Below the pieces are notes generated by a model that was not told the DNA's origin, did no database searches, and saw nothing but the letters and a program-made list of their open reading frames with translations. A stretch of DNA of 64,000 nt from Cotesia glomerata (lineage: Eukaryota > Arthropoda > Insecta > Hymenoptera > Braconidae). The DNA is taken from contig NC_058159.1 of the NCBI RefSeq assembly GCF_020080835.1, forward strand, positions 16,803,101-16,867,100, read 5' to 3'. The translations under genes were made by a program, and so were the position numbers. Positions 22,880-34,200 of the stretch are shown here, piece after piece; position 1 is the first letter of the stretch, and every line of letters begins with the position of its first letter.

Positions 22880-23310
22880 TTAAACCTCTCATAACTTTTT
22901 AACGGCTTGACCGATTTGATCGTGGTTGGTGCCGTTCGGAAGGGTTCAACTAAACTTAGATTTTGAATACAAGTTGGACCGATTTGGACCGATAGATTTT
23001 GAGAAATCTTAAAAAAACTGCGAAAAAAATTTTTTCCAAATGTGGTTTTCTTTGAATAACTTCCAAACGGCTTGACTGATAAATTCTAAAAACTGATCAG
23101 CTTTTAACATAAAAAAACCACGTCGATCACTACCAATCTGGTCAAAATCGGTTGATTCGTTCGTGAGTTATCGTTGACGAAAGAAATCGAAAAAAAGTGT
23201 TTTTTTCGAATTACACCGAAACTTCCGGTCTTATCAATTTACGTTTAAAAATGTATCATAGCGGGAAGTTACAGGGATGGCCTTCAGGGTCAACCGTTTT
23301 CCTAATTTTT

Positions 23311-23695
23311 TTGATAAAAATCATTATTATCCTGATGAGCAGCCTGGAGTTTGTCCTGGTGCTTAAGAACTTTTATTAAAAAAATGAGAAGTATAAACTC
23401 CAGGTTGCTCATCAGGATAATAATAAGGACTATTATTGACAAAATGAAGAGGACGAACTCTAGGCTGCTTATCAGGATAATAATGACTTTCACCAGGTGG
23501 AGCACCAGGACAAACTCCAGGCTGCTTATCAGGATAACAATAAGTACTTTTATTAAAAAATATGAAACAAAGTCCACGCTGCTTTCCAGGATACTAATGA
23601 AGACATCGATTAATATAATAATTCGGGCCAGGAATTTGGTTCTGTTGAAAGACAAAGAAAAAAGATCGGCGGGGCCTAGCTCTCTAATTGGTTGA
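23311..23695. repeat. Minisatellite with an inverted first unit
   Basis: Units around ACTCCAGGCTGCTTATCAGG with ATAATAAT/AAGTACTTTTATTAAAA spacers repeat at about 23400, 23460, 23520 and 23575. The first unit (23328-23362) is in the opposite orientation, making a hairpin with 23397-23425. A related fragment is at 17418-17438. Confidence 0.75.
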
Positions 23696-23845
23696 AAAAA
23701 ACTGAAAAAAATATTTTGAAATTGCACACGCGCCGACGGTCTCGCAGACGAAAACGTTGGTAATTTTCCAAGATTTCGTACTGAGGGTCTTGCTGGATAT
23801 CGCGTTGTCGGTCTCGCTGGATATCGCGCTAATAGTAAGGTTATC
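23696..23845. repeat. Short fragment of the 24-bp satellite
   Basis: 23784-23835 contains two or three satellite units (GGTCTTGCTGGATATCGCGT...) in the left-arm orientation, inside the loop of the giant foldback. The preceding 23696-23783 is unassigned. Confidence 0.75.
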
Positions 23846-24385
23846 TATTTATTATTTTTCACAAAAATAATCAATTCAAACAATTTTCAATAAATTAATC
23901 TAAAATTTATTTATTTGAAAATGTTTTAACTATTTTTTCGGATTCTTTAAATTGTACAAAAACAGAGTGACACATCTATTGAATTTATCGTTCGTTAACT
24001 GAAGTTCTTCGCACGTGTTCTGTCGTGTAAAGCCTGAAACCAATTAAAGATTTTGAATATTTACTTATCTGTGCTATAACTATATTAACAACTTTTATAT
24101 TATAAATTGAAATAATTTACTTTCAATAGTGTTAAGGATGTTAGTTAACTCTAAATTGGAATGAATCTCAGTGAGAGTTAGGCGTTTCAATCGCTCTGCA
24201 CCAAGAATGCTGCGCAACAGCCGTCGAGTCATCTCGTTTGGTTTATTTTTGAATTTCAAAACATCTTGCAACTTTAGGTGCTCTATATGGACATCTTTTG
24301 AAGGAGTAGAAATAGTTGGAGTAGCTTTTCGATCGACAGCAGAAGACGCAACTACATCCAGGGTAGTAGAAGCGTTTGGAGTAGA

Positions 24386-26490
24386 TTGTAACAGGATAAA
24401 ATTACCCTGAATCGATAAGTCGCCAGAGATCGATAACTATTCGACGTAGCCCTGGTGCGTCTCGATCTTCGGGCCTAAAAAGAGAGTGGGAGGAGGTAGT
24501 TGGGGTTATTATAGGTGAGCCATGCATTGTGACAGGGAGAAGTAGTGTAACCGCCAGACAGTGTGCCACAGTAATCAAGAGGGACCGATCTCCGGAGTCG
24601 TTACCAGACGTAAGACGCCAGCAACACCTAGGACTTCAATCTCCAGTAGTGAGTTAGATCATCGTATATTCAACAAGGTATCAATAATTACTCTGTGGGC
24701 TAGGAGTGGACCGCGGGGTTTATACTCGGTTTACTTCTCCTCTGATTAATTGTTCATCATTTATTAATTCGTAATAATTCAATAATTATTTAATTGCAAT
24801 TGATTTATATTCGTTAGTTGGTGTCGAGCGTCCCTCTAGGGGATTTTTACCCAAGGACTGCTCGAGGATCTTGTGGTGTAAGTTGTCGTGAGAATTTATT
24901 CGGTAATAATAATTTACTCGATTAATTATTAATAATTATGAAGATCTAAATATCGGTTTGGTTGCATATATTTTATTTATGAAATTAATAAAATAAAAAC
25001 CGAATAATAAATTCTTCGAGAAAGTTCCTTTGTCTTCTCATGGATCGGTCAAGCGTCGGTCGAATTGTACAACGCAGTTAACTCGTACCCAAGGTCAAAC
25101 TTTACTACGCACTAACGAATATTTGCGTCCATTTTGGAGCGCGCAAATTCCTGGTGATTATTTTACTCGATAATTTATTAAGATCAATTGAATTATTATT
25201 AATTAATATTATTTATTACAAGGAAATATTTATTTAACATTGTATTATTTATTGAGAATCGATTTACTGAATTTTGGCGCATTTAAGACTAATTTACCCG
25301 TGGATAATTTTTTTGTTAATTTATTTTTATATTGAGATAAATTATTTATTAATTATTTATTTAATCAGAAAATTCCACGTGGTTTATTTTTATATATTGA
25401 ACTTACGTTCTGGGATTTATTTCTGATAATTTAATATTTTCATCGTTTGATAAAATTCTTTAGAATTTATTTAACAGCGTGGATATTAAGTCCAGGAATT
25501 TTTAGTTAAAATTAATTGATGAATTTTATAGGAATTATTTTTATAATTAATAATAAAATTACGAGTTGAATTTGGGAAAAAAATTATACGTCGAATGTTC
25601 CTAAAAATTTATTTAATGTTGAGTATTAAACTCGTGATTGATTTGGAATAAATTTATGCGTCGGTTTTTAGTTCGAATTTTTGAGAATTAAATTATAAGT
25701 CGTGAAAATATTTTATAATTTAATTGCTAGCTGATGAATGAATTGTTTTAAGTCGAAATTTAATGTTATAATTTTCTGGAAACAAATTTCGTTATAACTT
25801 TTATAATATTAATAAATAAAAGGTAAAGTAAAATCAGTGTGTGTGAAGACGCGTGGGTTATGAGTGTGTGAGTGTTAACAGCGTCCCCTCGTGCATTGCC
25901 TTCTCTGTGCGGGGTGTTTCGTTGGCTAGGTACTTAGGGGTATGAATGTATAAAGATCTCTACTTGTTGATGTTTTTCCGAGTAGAGTAACCAGTACAAG
26001 TCAGTTAGTGTTAAGTTGGAAAAATTAATAACGACCCCTACTTATCGATGTTTCTCTGAGTAGGGCAATTAACATAGTCGTGGGTAGTGTGTTGGTTAAT
26101 ATTAGTTAAGCTGCTGCGTTCTCTACTCGTTAATGTTTTGCCGGGTAGAGAACTAATGGTGTATAGCATTAAGTTAGCAGGCCATAGCATTAAGTGATTA
26201 TAGTATGAATGTGATTGTGTAAGTTGTTAAATAATTTTGTTATTAATAAATTTTTGGTACCGTTGTTAATTAAAAATTTATTTATTTCAGATCACCTTCC
26301 TCTACTCTCTCTCCCTGTAAGATAAGCTCAGCTCTGGTTCCAGTTCCAGGAACTGTGATTCAAAATCCTGGTGGTGCCCTTTTATTTGTTAATATTAGAT
26401 TTCAGTTTTGTTTAGTTTGTTGTTTATTTAATTTAATTTAAGAGGCCAATTGAGCGGCATAAAAACTCGTTTCAAGATGTTTGGGGAAAA
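24386..26490. mobile_element. 2.1-kb insertion in the BEN gene, probable solo LTR or LTR-like element
   Basis: Bounded by GTAGA repeats (24381-24385, 26491-26495). It starts TTGTAACAGGATAAAATTAC, which is LTR-like. It has long AT-rich stretches with recurring AATTTAT...GTCGAATTT words (25500-25760) and no coding region. The right end (GTTTGGGGAAAA) is not a normal LTR end, so the boundary and class are unsure; GTAGA could recur by chance because the gene region is rich in GTAGAAGTAG. Confidence 0.5.
25958..26152 (+). ncRNA. Three tandem stem-loops with compensatory changes
   Basis: Stem 1: CTCTACT (25958-25964) with AGTAGAG (25981-25987). Stem 2: CCCTACT (26036-26042) with AGTAGGG (26059-26065). 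Stem 3: TTCTCTACTC (26119-26128) with GGGTAGAGAA (26143-26152). Loops share GATGTTT/AATGTTTT text. The T-A pair of stems 1 and 3 is a C-G pair in stem 2, a compensatory change that suggests selection on RNA structure in the element's transcript. No known RNA family recognised. Confidence 0.5.
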
Positions 26491-27108
26491 GTAGAAACTG
26501 CAGCATTATTCGGGGTAGAAGGAACAGATAGAGTAACTGTTCGGTTGACAACAAACGCCGCGGAAGAATCTGGAACCATAGAAGTAGTGAGAGCCGCTGG
26601 ATGGTCAACATTAAAAGCCACAGGAGTGACTGGAACCGTAGAAGTAGTTGGTGTAGTTGTTTGGTTAACAGAAGTAGCCGCAGCAACAGAATAAATGTGA
26701 AAATCATCGGAACTACAATCAGGAAAATTGTCCATAGCACCGTTTTGACCAAAAGAAGGGGGATAAAATTGAAGGGAGGCATCAAGCTTCAAACGATCAT
26801 TCGAAAAACCGATGATAATCTCGCATGTATTTACAATAAGACTTTCCAGCCAAACAATATTTTCTGTAAATAGGGGAAAACAAAAATCATTGAATTAATT
26901 TAAGAGTATTAAAATTATTAAATTCAATTTATTAATAATAAATCAATACAAAAATCTGAAACTTACTGCTTTCCGCAATTATAAAAGCGGAAACATACTT
27001 TTGTCCCCGTCTGTCAGTTGCACGATTACCCTCCAATCGCTTATAAATTAGTTTTGACTGAATCACACTTGTGGTTTTTTCTTCCGGCCAAAAAACTAAG
27101 GCATACAT

Positions 27109-27369
27109 CTCGAAGAAACGATAAAGCTCAATGAATAATGAGAACGTCAAATATTTGAATGAATAATAAATGAATTAAAAAAAAAAAAAACAATGTCAGA
27201 TAAATGAACTGGACTTTGCACAAAATTCGTAAAAACATGAACTTTGCCGCTGTTTAACTGCACTAGCCGTCTTTTATTTTTATATTTTCGATTAATTCCT
27301 TCAACATTTAAACCTTTTAGTTAACAATATAGTAAACGGTTCGAATATTTTCATCTGTATTCTATTTTC
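27109..27369. other. Spacer upstream of the BEN gene
   Basis: AT-rich, with a 14-nt A run near 27177. It is the likely 5' region of the BEN gene; no promoter motif stands out. Confidence 0.4.
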
Positions 27370-28240
27370 AGCTGATTTTTTTCGATAAAACAAGCTCAAT
27401 AACTAAGCTTAGGCGGTCGAACACGAAAACTTAGAAAAATACCTTATTTTCACAATTAAATTCAAAGTTTTAACCAAGATATGCAAGTGAATTTTTCTCA
27501 GTAAGAGCTAGTTCAAAAACATCTCTATCATAATTTGTTCAGCGAATTTTTCTCTATGAAAAAAAACCCAATGGCTCACTTGAGGACATTCAGAATCACA
27601 AATTCAGAAATAGCTCATTTTCAAAAAAAAAAACATAACAGATACAACAAAAATTTGCGCGTAACTATTTCTGTGCTGGATTTAGGTAAAAACTATTTTT
27701 GCACGAATTTGTTCAGCTGATTTATCTCTATAAAATATATCTATTTACTGAGCTAAGGTGGTTGAGAATGAGAAGTTCAAAAAATGAAAGGTCATTTTCA
27801 GAAAAATTTCATAGTTTCAACAAAGAAACGAGCGTAACTTTTTCTGGCCTAGGCTTCGTTCAAAAACATCTCTCGTTTATTGTGTTCAGCCAATTTTTCT
27901 CTATTCAATAATTCCAACGACTCACTTTACGCCGTTGACCATGAAAAATTCAGAAATAAAAGCTTATTTTCACAAAAACATTCACAGATTCAATCACAAT
28001 AAATGTGTAACTTTTTTTAGGATAGATTTAACTGAAAACTTGGACTGTACTATTTTTTCGACTGATTTCACTCTATAAAACAAGCCTATTTGCCAATCTC
28101 AAGCATTTCAGTATGAGAAGTTCAGAAGTTATACTTATTTCCACAATATAATTCAAAGTTTCAACCAAGATATGCGTGTAACTTATTCTTGGCTTGAACT
28201 AGAACAAAAACACCTTTATTCTCTTTCCTTGCTGGTATTA
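27370..28240. repeat. About 172-bp tandem satellite, five diverged monomers
   Basis: The phrase CAGC(T/G/C)GATTTTTCTCTAT recurs at about 27371, 27539, 27714, 27888 and 28059 (spacings 168, 175, 174, 171). Each monomer also has AGAAGTTCAGAAAT-like, TTCAAAGTTTCAACCAAG-like and GTTCAAAAACATCTCT-like blocks. Short frames here are not genes. The length is close to that of many centromeric or heterochromatic satellites. Confidence 0.8.
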
Positions 28241-28361
28241 TTGTAAATACGTGTCCATGCCACTTTACGATTTCGTTTACATTTGTTACAAATTTCAATC
28301 GCATATCCAATTTCTATTCAGATTTCGATAAATGATTTCTTAGCTTTGCCACTTTTAGCTG
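28241..28361. other. Spacer
   Basis: Unassigned AT-rich sequence between the 172-bp satellite and the right-arm 24-bp satellite. Confidence 0.4.
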
Positions 28362-29755
28362 TTAAAAAATTTGATTTAGCGAGATGACCAGCGAGATCTT
28401 AGGCGCAATATCCAGTGAAATAAGCGAGAAAATCATGAGAGTGATATGAAGCAAGATTTCAAGTGAGACCCTCAGCGCGAAATCAACCGAGATATGCAGT
28501 GAGATAACCGGCACGATAACAAGATAGATATCCAACGAGATCATCATCGCGATATTAAGCAAGATATCCAGCGAGATCGTTAGCAAGATAACCAGCGAGA
28601 CCGTTAGCAAGACCGTCAGCGCCATATCAGGCAAGATATCCAGCGAACCGTCAGGGCGACATCGACCGAAATATCCAGTGAAATCACCAGCGTGATATCC
28701 AATGAGATCGTTAGCGTGATATCAAGCAAAATATCAAGCGAGACCGTCAACACGATATCAAGCGATAGTCAGCAACACCGTAAGTGCGATATCAACCAAG
28801 ATATCCAACGAGATTTTCAGCGCGATATCAAGCAATATATTCAGTGAGACCGTCAGCGCGATATCCAACAAGATCGTGAGCGTGATATCGAGCAAGATAT
28901 CCAGCGAGACCATCAACGAAATATAAACCGAGATATCCAGTGAGATCGCCAGCGCAATATCCAGCGAAATCATCAGCGCGATATTAAGCATGATATCCAG
29001 CAAGACTGTCAGCGAGACCGTATGTGCGATATCAACGAAGATATCCAGCGAGATTTTCAGCGCGATATCAAGAAAGATATTCCGCGAGAACTTCAACGAG
29101 ATATAAACCAAGATATTCAGCGAGATCACCAGCGCGATATTAAGCAAGATATCCAGCGCGACCGTCAGCGAGACTGTATGTGCGATATCAACCAAGATAT
29201 CCAGCAAGACCGTCAGTGCGATATCCTACAAGATCGTCAGCGCGATATCAAGCGAGATATCCATCGAGATCGTTAGTGCGATAACCATCGAGACCGTGAG
29301 CGAAACCCTCAGCGAGTGCGTCAGCGCGATATCGAACGAGATATCCAGCGAGATCGTTAGTGTGATATCCAGTACGATATTGAGTGAGATGACCAGTGAA
29401 ATCGTCAGTGCGATATCAAGCAAGATATACAGCAAGATCGTCAGCGCGATATTAAGCAAGATATCCAGCGAGACCGTCAACGAGATATCCAGTGAGATCG
29501 CCAGCGCGATATCTAGCGAAATCATCAGCGCAATATTAAGCAAGATATCCAGCGAGACTGTCAGCAAAACCGTTTGTGCGATATCAACCAAGACATCCAG
29601 CGCGATATCAAGCAAGCTATCCAGCGAGACCGTCAGCGCGATATACAACAAGATCGTGAGCGCGATTTCGAGCAAGATATCAAGCAAGACCATCAATGAG
29701 ATATAAACCAAGATATCCAGCGAGATCGCCAGCGCGATATCTAGCGAAATCATTA
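28362..29755. repeat. 24-bp satellite, right arm, block 1 (CAGCGAGATCGTCAGCG orientation)
   Basis: Degenerate 24-bp units reading CAGCGAGATCGTCAGCGCGA..., the reverse complement of the left-arm units. Interrupted at about 29755 by a tRNA-derived element. Long frames on both strands are by-products of the stop-free 24-bp period. Confidence 0.92.
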
Positions 29756-30139
29756 CGGTTACCGAAAAATTCCTACTGAGTAAGGTCCCCCCTCCCCCCT
29801 TTATCCTTTATTTCCCCAGTTCCCAAATTTGCCTTTAATGACAAATTCAGCTATGAATTATGGCTTTTTACCGTAAGATAGTCGGTGGTGTTTATTACTC
29901 GGTAGGTCTTAATAGGTGACTAAATGGTAGTTACGGACGATGTCTCGGATAGCTTAACTAGTAGAGCCTTTGGCGCGTAACCAAACAATCCGGGTTCGAG
30001 TCCCAGTCTGGGCTGTCTGAATTATTTTTTCGGTTACCGGAAAATTCCTACTGAGTAAGGTCAACCCTCTCCCCTTTATCTTTTATTTCTCCAGTTCCCA
30101 AATTTGTCTTTAATGACAAATTTAGCTATGAATTATGGC
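29756..30139 (+). mobile_element. tRNA-derived SINE-like repeat with flanking direct repeats
   Basis: A ~110-bp segment (GGTTACCGAAAAATTCCTAC ... CAGCTATGAATTATGG) at 29757-29873 recurs at 30032-30137, about 275 bp apart. Between them lies a tRNA-like sequence. It sits inside the 24-bp satellite, which resumes at 30140. It could be a tandem SINE, or a small terminal-repeat retroelement carrying a tRNA-like core. Confidence 0.7.
29944..30017 (+). tRNA. tRNA-like sequence with A and B boxes (SINE promoter, not a true tRNA gene)
   Basis: TAGCTTAACTAGTAGAGC resembles an A box and GGTTCGAGTCC is a perfect B box, 33 bases later, inside a ~74-nt segment starting GTCTCGGATAGC and ending GTCTGGGCTG. 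I could not fold a clean acceptor stem. It is more likely an RNA polymerase III promoter of a SINE than a working tRNA. Confidence 0.6.
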
Positions 30140-30266
30140 GATATTAAGCAAGATATCCAGCGAGACGGTCAGCGCGATATCCAGCCAGACCATTTACGAA
30201 ATCTAAACCGAGATATCCAGCGAGACCGTCAGCGCGATATCAAGCGAAATATCCATCGAGATCGTT
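30140..30266. repeat. 24-bp satellite, right arm, block 2
   Basis: Continues the CAGCGAGA...CGATATC units up to the solo LTR; the last bases TCGTT are the target duplication. Confidence 0.9.
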
Positions 30267-31279
30267 TGTTTTGTCGAAAACTATCCAATGCGGATAATTC
30301 CCGTAATTGTTTTAAATTATACGATAAAGTTGGGATTAGGAAATTAAATAAATATACTTGGATTTTTTGGGGAACAATTTAGAAGAATTTATTTGTCCCC
30401 AAAGGAGGAAAACCCAGCTAGGCTGGGAAAAAACCTCCTTGATGAAATTATACAAGTAAATTGTGTATGTGTAAGTGTGAATGTGTAAAATTACGTTGCA
30501 ATAACGCAATGGGGGTGAGCTCAACCGCCTTAGATAGAAAATTATCGATAATTTGAATTAGATAAGTCCCAAGGTGGGAGCTAGTAATATCTAATCACTT
30601 TGAACTATCTCAGAGTGAGATCTGTTAATGTTCAATTGTCTCAAGGTGAGAGCAAATAATATTCAATTGATAACAGAATGTTAGTCAATTGAGTTTGATG
30701 TTTTTAGTGTAGAAATTAGTCAAATGATTTGAAGTTGGAATTTAATTATTTATAAGCTAAATTAAATAAGATCGTAATTAAGTGTCAATAACTAATTTAA
30801 TGTAATTAATTGTTAATATCACGCGTCAATTATGGATTGACTAAAGCCGCGTGGCTGATGCAATCCTTTGTTAACGGTGGCGCGTAATGGCCGCGTGGCG
30901 TCACTAAATAAATTTACTTGATTCTATTTATGTTAATTCACTGAACTATTGAACTGATTTAAATGAATTGAGAATTTAAAGTATAATTGAAGCTAATATA
31001 ATTATTTATATTTAATGAATAATTTTTAATATTTAAATGAAAGTGAGATGTAAGTAAGAAATATCAGAATCGATTCACACAGAGTAGTCGTACTAGTACA
31101 AATGTCCAAGCACAACTGTTGCAGCCGGCCACGTGAGCCGGCTTCTCTACCGCTAACCAAGGCGCGCATGGGCGACGGCCATAGCGTGATACGATTATTC
31201 CCGAGTTGTAACGATTAAGCCCGAAGGCGCAATTCTTCTTATAAATATGTGACTAGGTCCTTTTCCTAGCGGTTAAACA
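30267..31279 (+). mobile_element. Solo LTR (TGTTTTGTCG...GGTTAAACA), 1013 bp
   Basis: TG...CA ends with a perfect 5-bp duplication TCGTT (30262-30266, 31280-31284) inside the satellite. The sequence holds a hairpin GGAGGAAAACCCAGC...GCTGGGAAAAAACCTCC (30401-30438). A second LTR of the same family, opposite orientation, is at 38826-39796. No internal retrotransposon sequence accompanies it, so it is the product of LTR-LTR recombination. Confidence 0.92.
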
Positions 31280-34200
31280 TCGTTAGTGCGATATCCATCG
31301 AGACCGTGAGCGAGACCCTCAGCGAGTGCGTCGGCGCGATATCGAGTGAGATATCCAGCGAGATCGTTATGCGATATCCATCGAGACCGTGAGCGAGACC
31401 CTCAGCGAGTGCGTCGGCGCGAATCGAGTGAGATATCCAGCGAGATCGTCAACGAGATATCAATCGAGATATCCAGTGAGATCGCCAGCGCGATATCAAG
31501 CGAGATATCCAGCGACATCGTTAGCGCGATATCATGCAAGATCGTTAGCACGATATCCATCGAGACCGTCAACGAGAACCCCAGCGCGATCGTCAGCTTG
31601 ATATCTATCGAGACCGTCAATGAGATCGCCAGCGCGATATCCAGCGAGATCATCAGCATGATATTAAGCAAGATATCCAGCGAGACTGTCAGCGCGATAT
31701 CGAACAAGATCGTGAGCGCAATATCGAGCAAGATTTCAAGCGAGACCATCAACGAGATATAAACCGAGATATCCAGCGAAATCGCCAGCGCGATATCTAG
31801 CGAAATCATCAGCGCGATATTAAGCAAGATATCCAGCGAGACTGTCAGCGAGACCGTATATGCGATTTCAACCAAGATATCCAGCGAGATTTTAAGCGCG
31901 GTATCAATCAAGATATTCAGCAAGACCGTCAGTGCGATACCCAACAAGATCGTCAGCGTGATATCAAGCAAGATATTCAGCGAGACCATCAACGAGATAT
32001 AAACCGAGATATCCAGCAAGATCGCCAGGGCGATAACCAGCAAAATCATCTACGCGATATTAAGCAAGATATCCAGGGAGACTGTCAGCGAGACCGTATG
32101 TGCGATATCAACCAAGATATCCTGCCAGATTTTTAGCGCGATATCAAGCAAGATATTTAACTAGACCGTCAGCACGATATCCAACAAGATCATCAGTGCG
32201 ATATTAAGCAAGATATCCAGCGAGACCGTCAGCGCGATATCAAGCGAGATATCCATCAAGATCGTTAGTGCGATATCCATCGAGACCGTGAGCGAGACCT
32301 TCAGCGAGTGCGTCAGCGTGAGATCGAGCGAGATATCCAGCAAGATCGTCAGCGCGATGTCAAGCAAGATATCCAGCGAGACTGTCGACAAGATATCCAG
32401 TGAGATCGCCAGCGCGATATCCAGGGAGATCATCAGCGCGATGTCAAGCAAGACATCCAATAAAACTGTCAGCGCGATATCAAGCGAGATATCCAGCGAC
32501 ATCGTTAGCCCGATATTCATCGAGACCATTGATAAAATATCAACCGAGATATCCAGTGAGATCGCCAGCGTGATCCAGCGAGACTGTCAGCGAGATATCC
32601 AACAAGATCGTAAGCGCGATATCGAGCAAGATATCAAGCGAGACCTTCAACGAGATATACAACAAGATCGTAAGCGTGGTATCGAGCAAGATAACAAGCT
32701 AGACCATCAACGAGATATCAACCAAGATATCCAGCGAGATCGCCAGCGCGATATCTAGCGAAATCATCCGCGCAATATTAAGCAAGATATCCAGAAAGAC
32801 TGTCAGCGAGACCGTATGTGCGATATCAACCAAGATATCCAGTGAGATTTTCAGCGCGATATCAAGCAAGATATCCAGCGAAACCGTCAACGCGATATCC
32901 ATCGAGATCGTCAGCGCGATATTAAGCGATAGTCAGCGAGACTGTAAGTGCGATATCAACCGAGATATCCAGTGAGACTTTCAGTGCGATATCAAGCAAG
33001 ATATTCAGCGAGACCGTCAGCGCGATGTCCAACAAGATTGTGAGCGCGATATCAAGCAAGCTTTCCAGCGAGACCATCAAGGAAATGTAAACTGAGTCAT
33101 CCAGCGAGATCGCCAGCGCGACATCCAGCGAAATCATTAGCGCGATATTAAGCACGATTTCTAGCGAGACTGTTAGCGAAACCGTATGTGTGATATTAAC
33201 CAAGATATCCAGCGAGATTTTCAGCGCGATATCAAGCAAGATATTCAGCGAGACCGTCAGCGTGATATCCAACAAGATCGTCAGCGTGATATTAAGCAAA
33301 ATATCCAGCGAGATCGTTAGCGCGATATCCAGCAAGACCATCAACGCGAAATGAACTGAGATATCCAGCGAGACCGTCAACGAGGTATCAACAGAGATAT
33401 CCAGTGAGATCGCCAGCGCGATATGAAGCGAGATATCCAGAAACATCTTTAGTGCGATATCGAGCGAGATATCCAGCGTTATCGTTAGCGCGATATGCAG
33501 CGAGATATCTAGTGAGACCGTCAGCGCGATATCCAGTACGATATTAATCTAGATTACTGGCAAGAGCGTCAGCGGGATTTCATGCAAGATATGCAGCGAG
33601 ATCTTCAGTACGATATCCAGTGAGACCGTCATCGTGATATCAACCGAGATATTCAGCGAGACTTTCAGCGTGATATCCAACAAGATTGCCAGCGCGATAT
33701 CAAGCAAGATGTCTAGCGAGATCGTTAGCGCGATATCCAGCGGGATCGCCAGAACGATATCTAGCAAAATCATCAGTGCGATATTAGACAAGATATTAGG
33801 CAAGATATCCAGTAAACTGTCATCGAGACCGTCTGTGCGATATCAACCAAGATATCCAGCGAGATTTTTAGCGCGGTATCAATCAAGATATTCAGCAAGA
33901 CCGTCAGTGCGATATCCAACGAGATCGTCAGCGCAATATCGAGCAAGAGATCAAGCGAGAACATCAACGAGATATAAACCGAGATATCCAGTGAGATCGC
34001 CAGCGCGATACTAGCGAAATCATCAGCGTGATATTAGGCAAGATATCCAGCGAGACTATCAGCGAGACCGTATGTGCGATATCAACCAAGATATCTGGCG
34101 AGATTTTTAGCGTGGTATCAATCAAGATATTCAGCGAAACCATCAACGAGATATAAACCGAGATATCCAGCAAGATCGCCAGGGCGATAACCAGCAAAAT

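Larger units (their letters stand above)
17451..23310. mobile_element. GT-microsatellite-bearing dispersed repeat, copy 1, split by a LINE
   Basis: Left part 17451-17624: ACTTCCCGTTAAG, CATCAGATCTCGACGTTTTG, then a (GT)n tract. Right part 22806-23310: (GT)n, then AACGGCTTGACCGATTTGAT and, at the end, GCGGGAAGTTACAGGGATGG followed by GTCAACCGTTTTC. The same sequence is continuous at 40006-40900 and inverted at 44365-44845. ACTTCCCG and its complement lie near the two ends. No coding sequence; class uncertain. Confidence 0.7.
23930..27108 (-). pseudogene. BEN-domain gene, four recognisable exon blocks, split by a 2.1-kb insertion
   Basis: Exon blocks: 27108-26967 (from MYALVFWPEEKTTSVIQSKL), 26863-26491, 24385-24121 and 24033-23930 (ending LYNLKNPKK, TAG). 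Introns 26966-26864 and 24120-24034 have GT/AG borders and compatible phases. The N-terminus is the MYALVxW-type start common in insect BEN proteins. The middle is serine/threonine/proline-rich (STPNNAAVSTF, TPTISTPSKD). The C-terminus (NEMTRRLLRSILGAERLKRL, then LQLTNDKFNRCVTLF) fits a BEN domain, a DNA/protein-binding module of chromatin proteins also found in some polydnaviruses and poxviruses. An insertion (24386-26490) lies in the S/T/P-rich exon with GTAGA on both sides; the two sides are in the same reading frame. If it is removed by splicing, the gene could still work. It lies inside the loop of the giant foldback. Confidence 0.7.

Noticed and set aside
29944..30017. A working tRNA gene
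   Set aside because: A and B boxes are good, but I could not form an acceptor stem and it lies inside a repeated element, so a SINE promoter is more likely.
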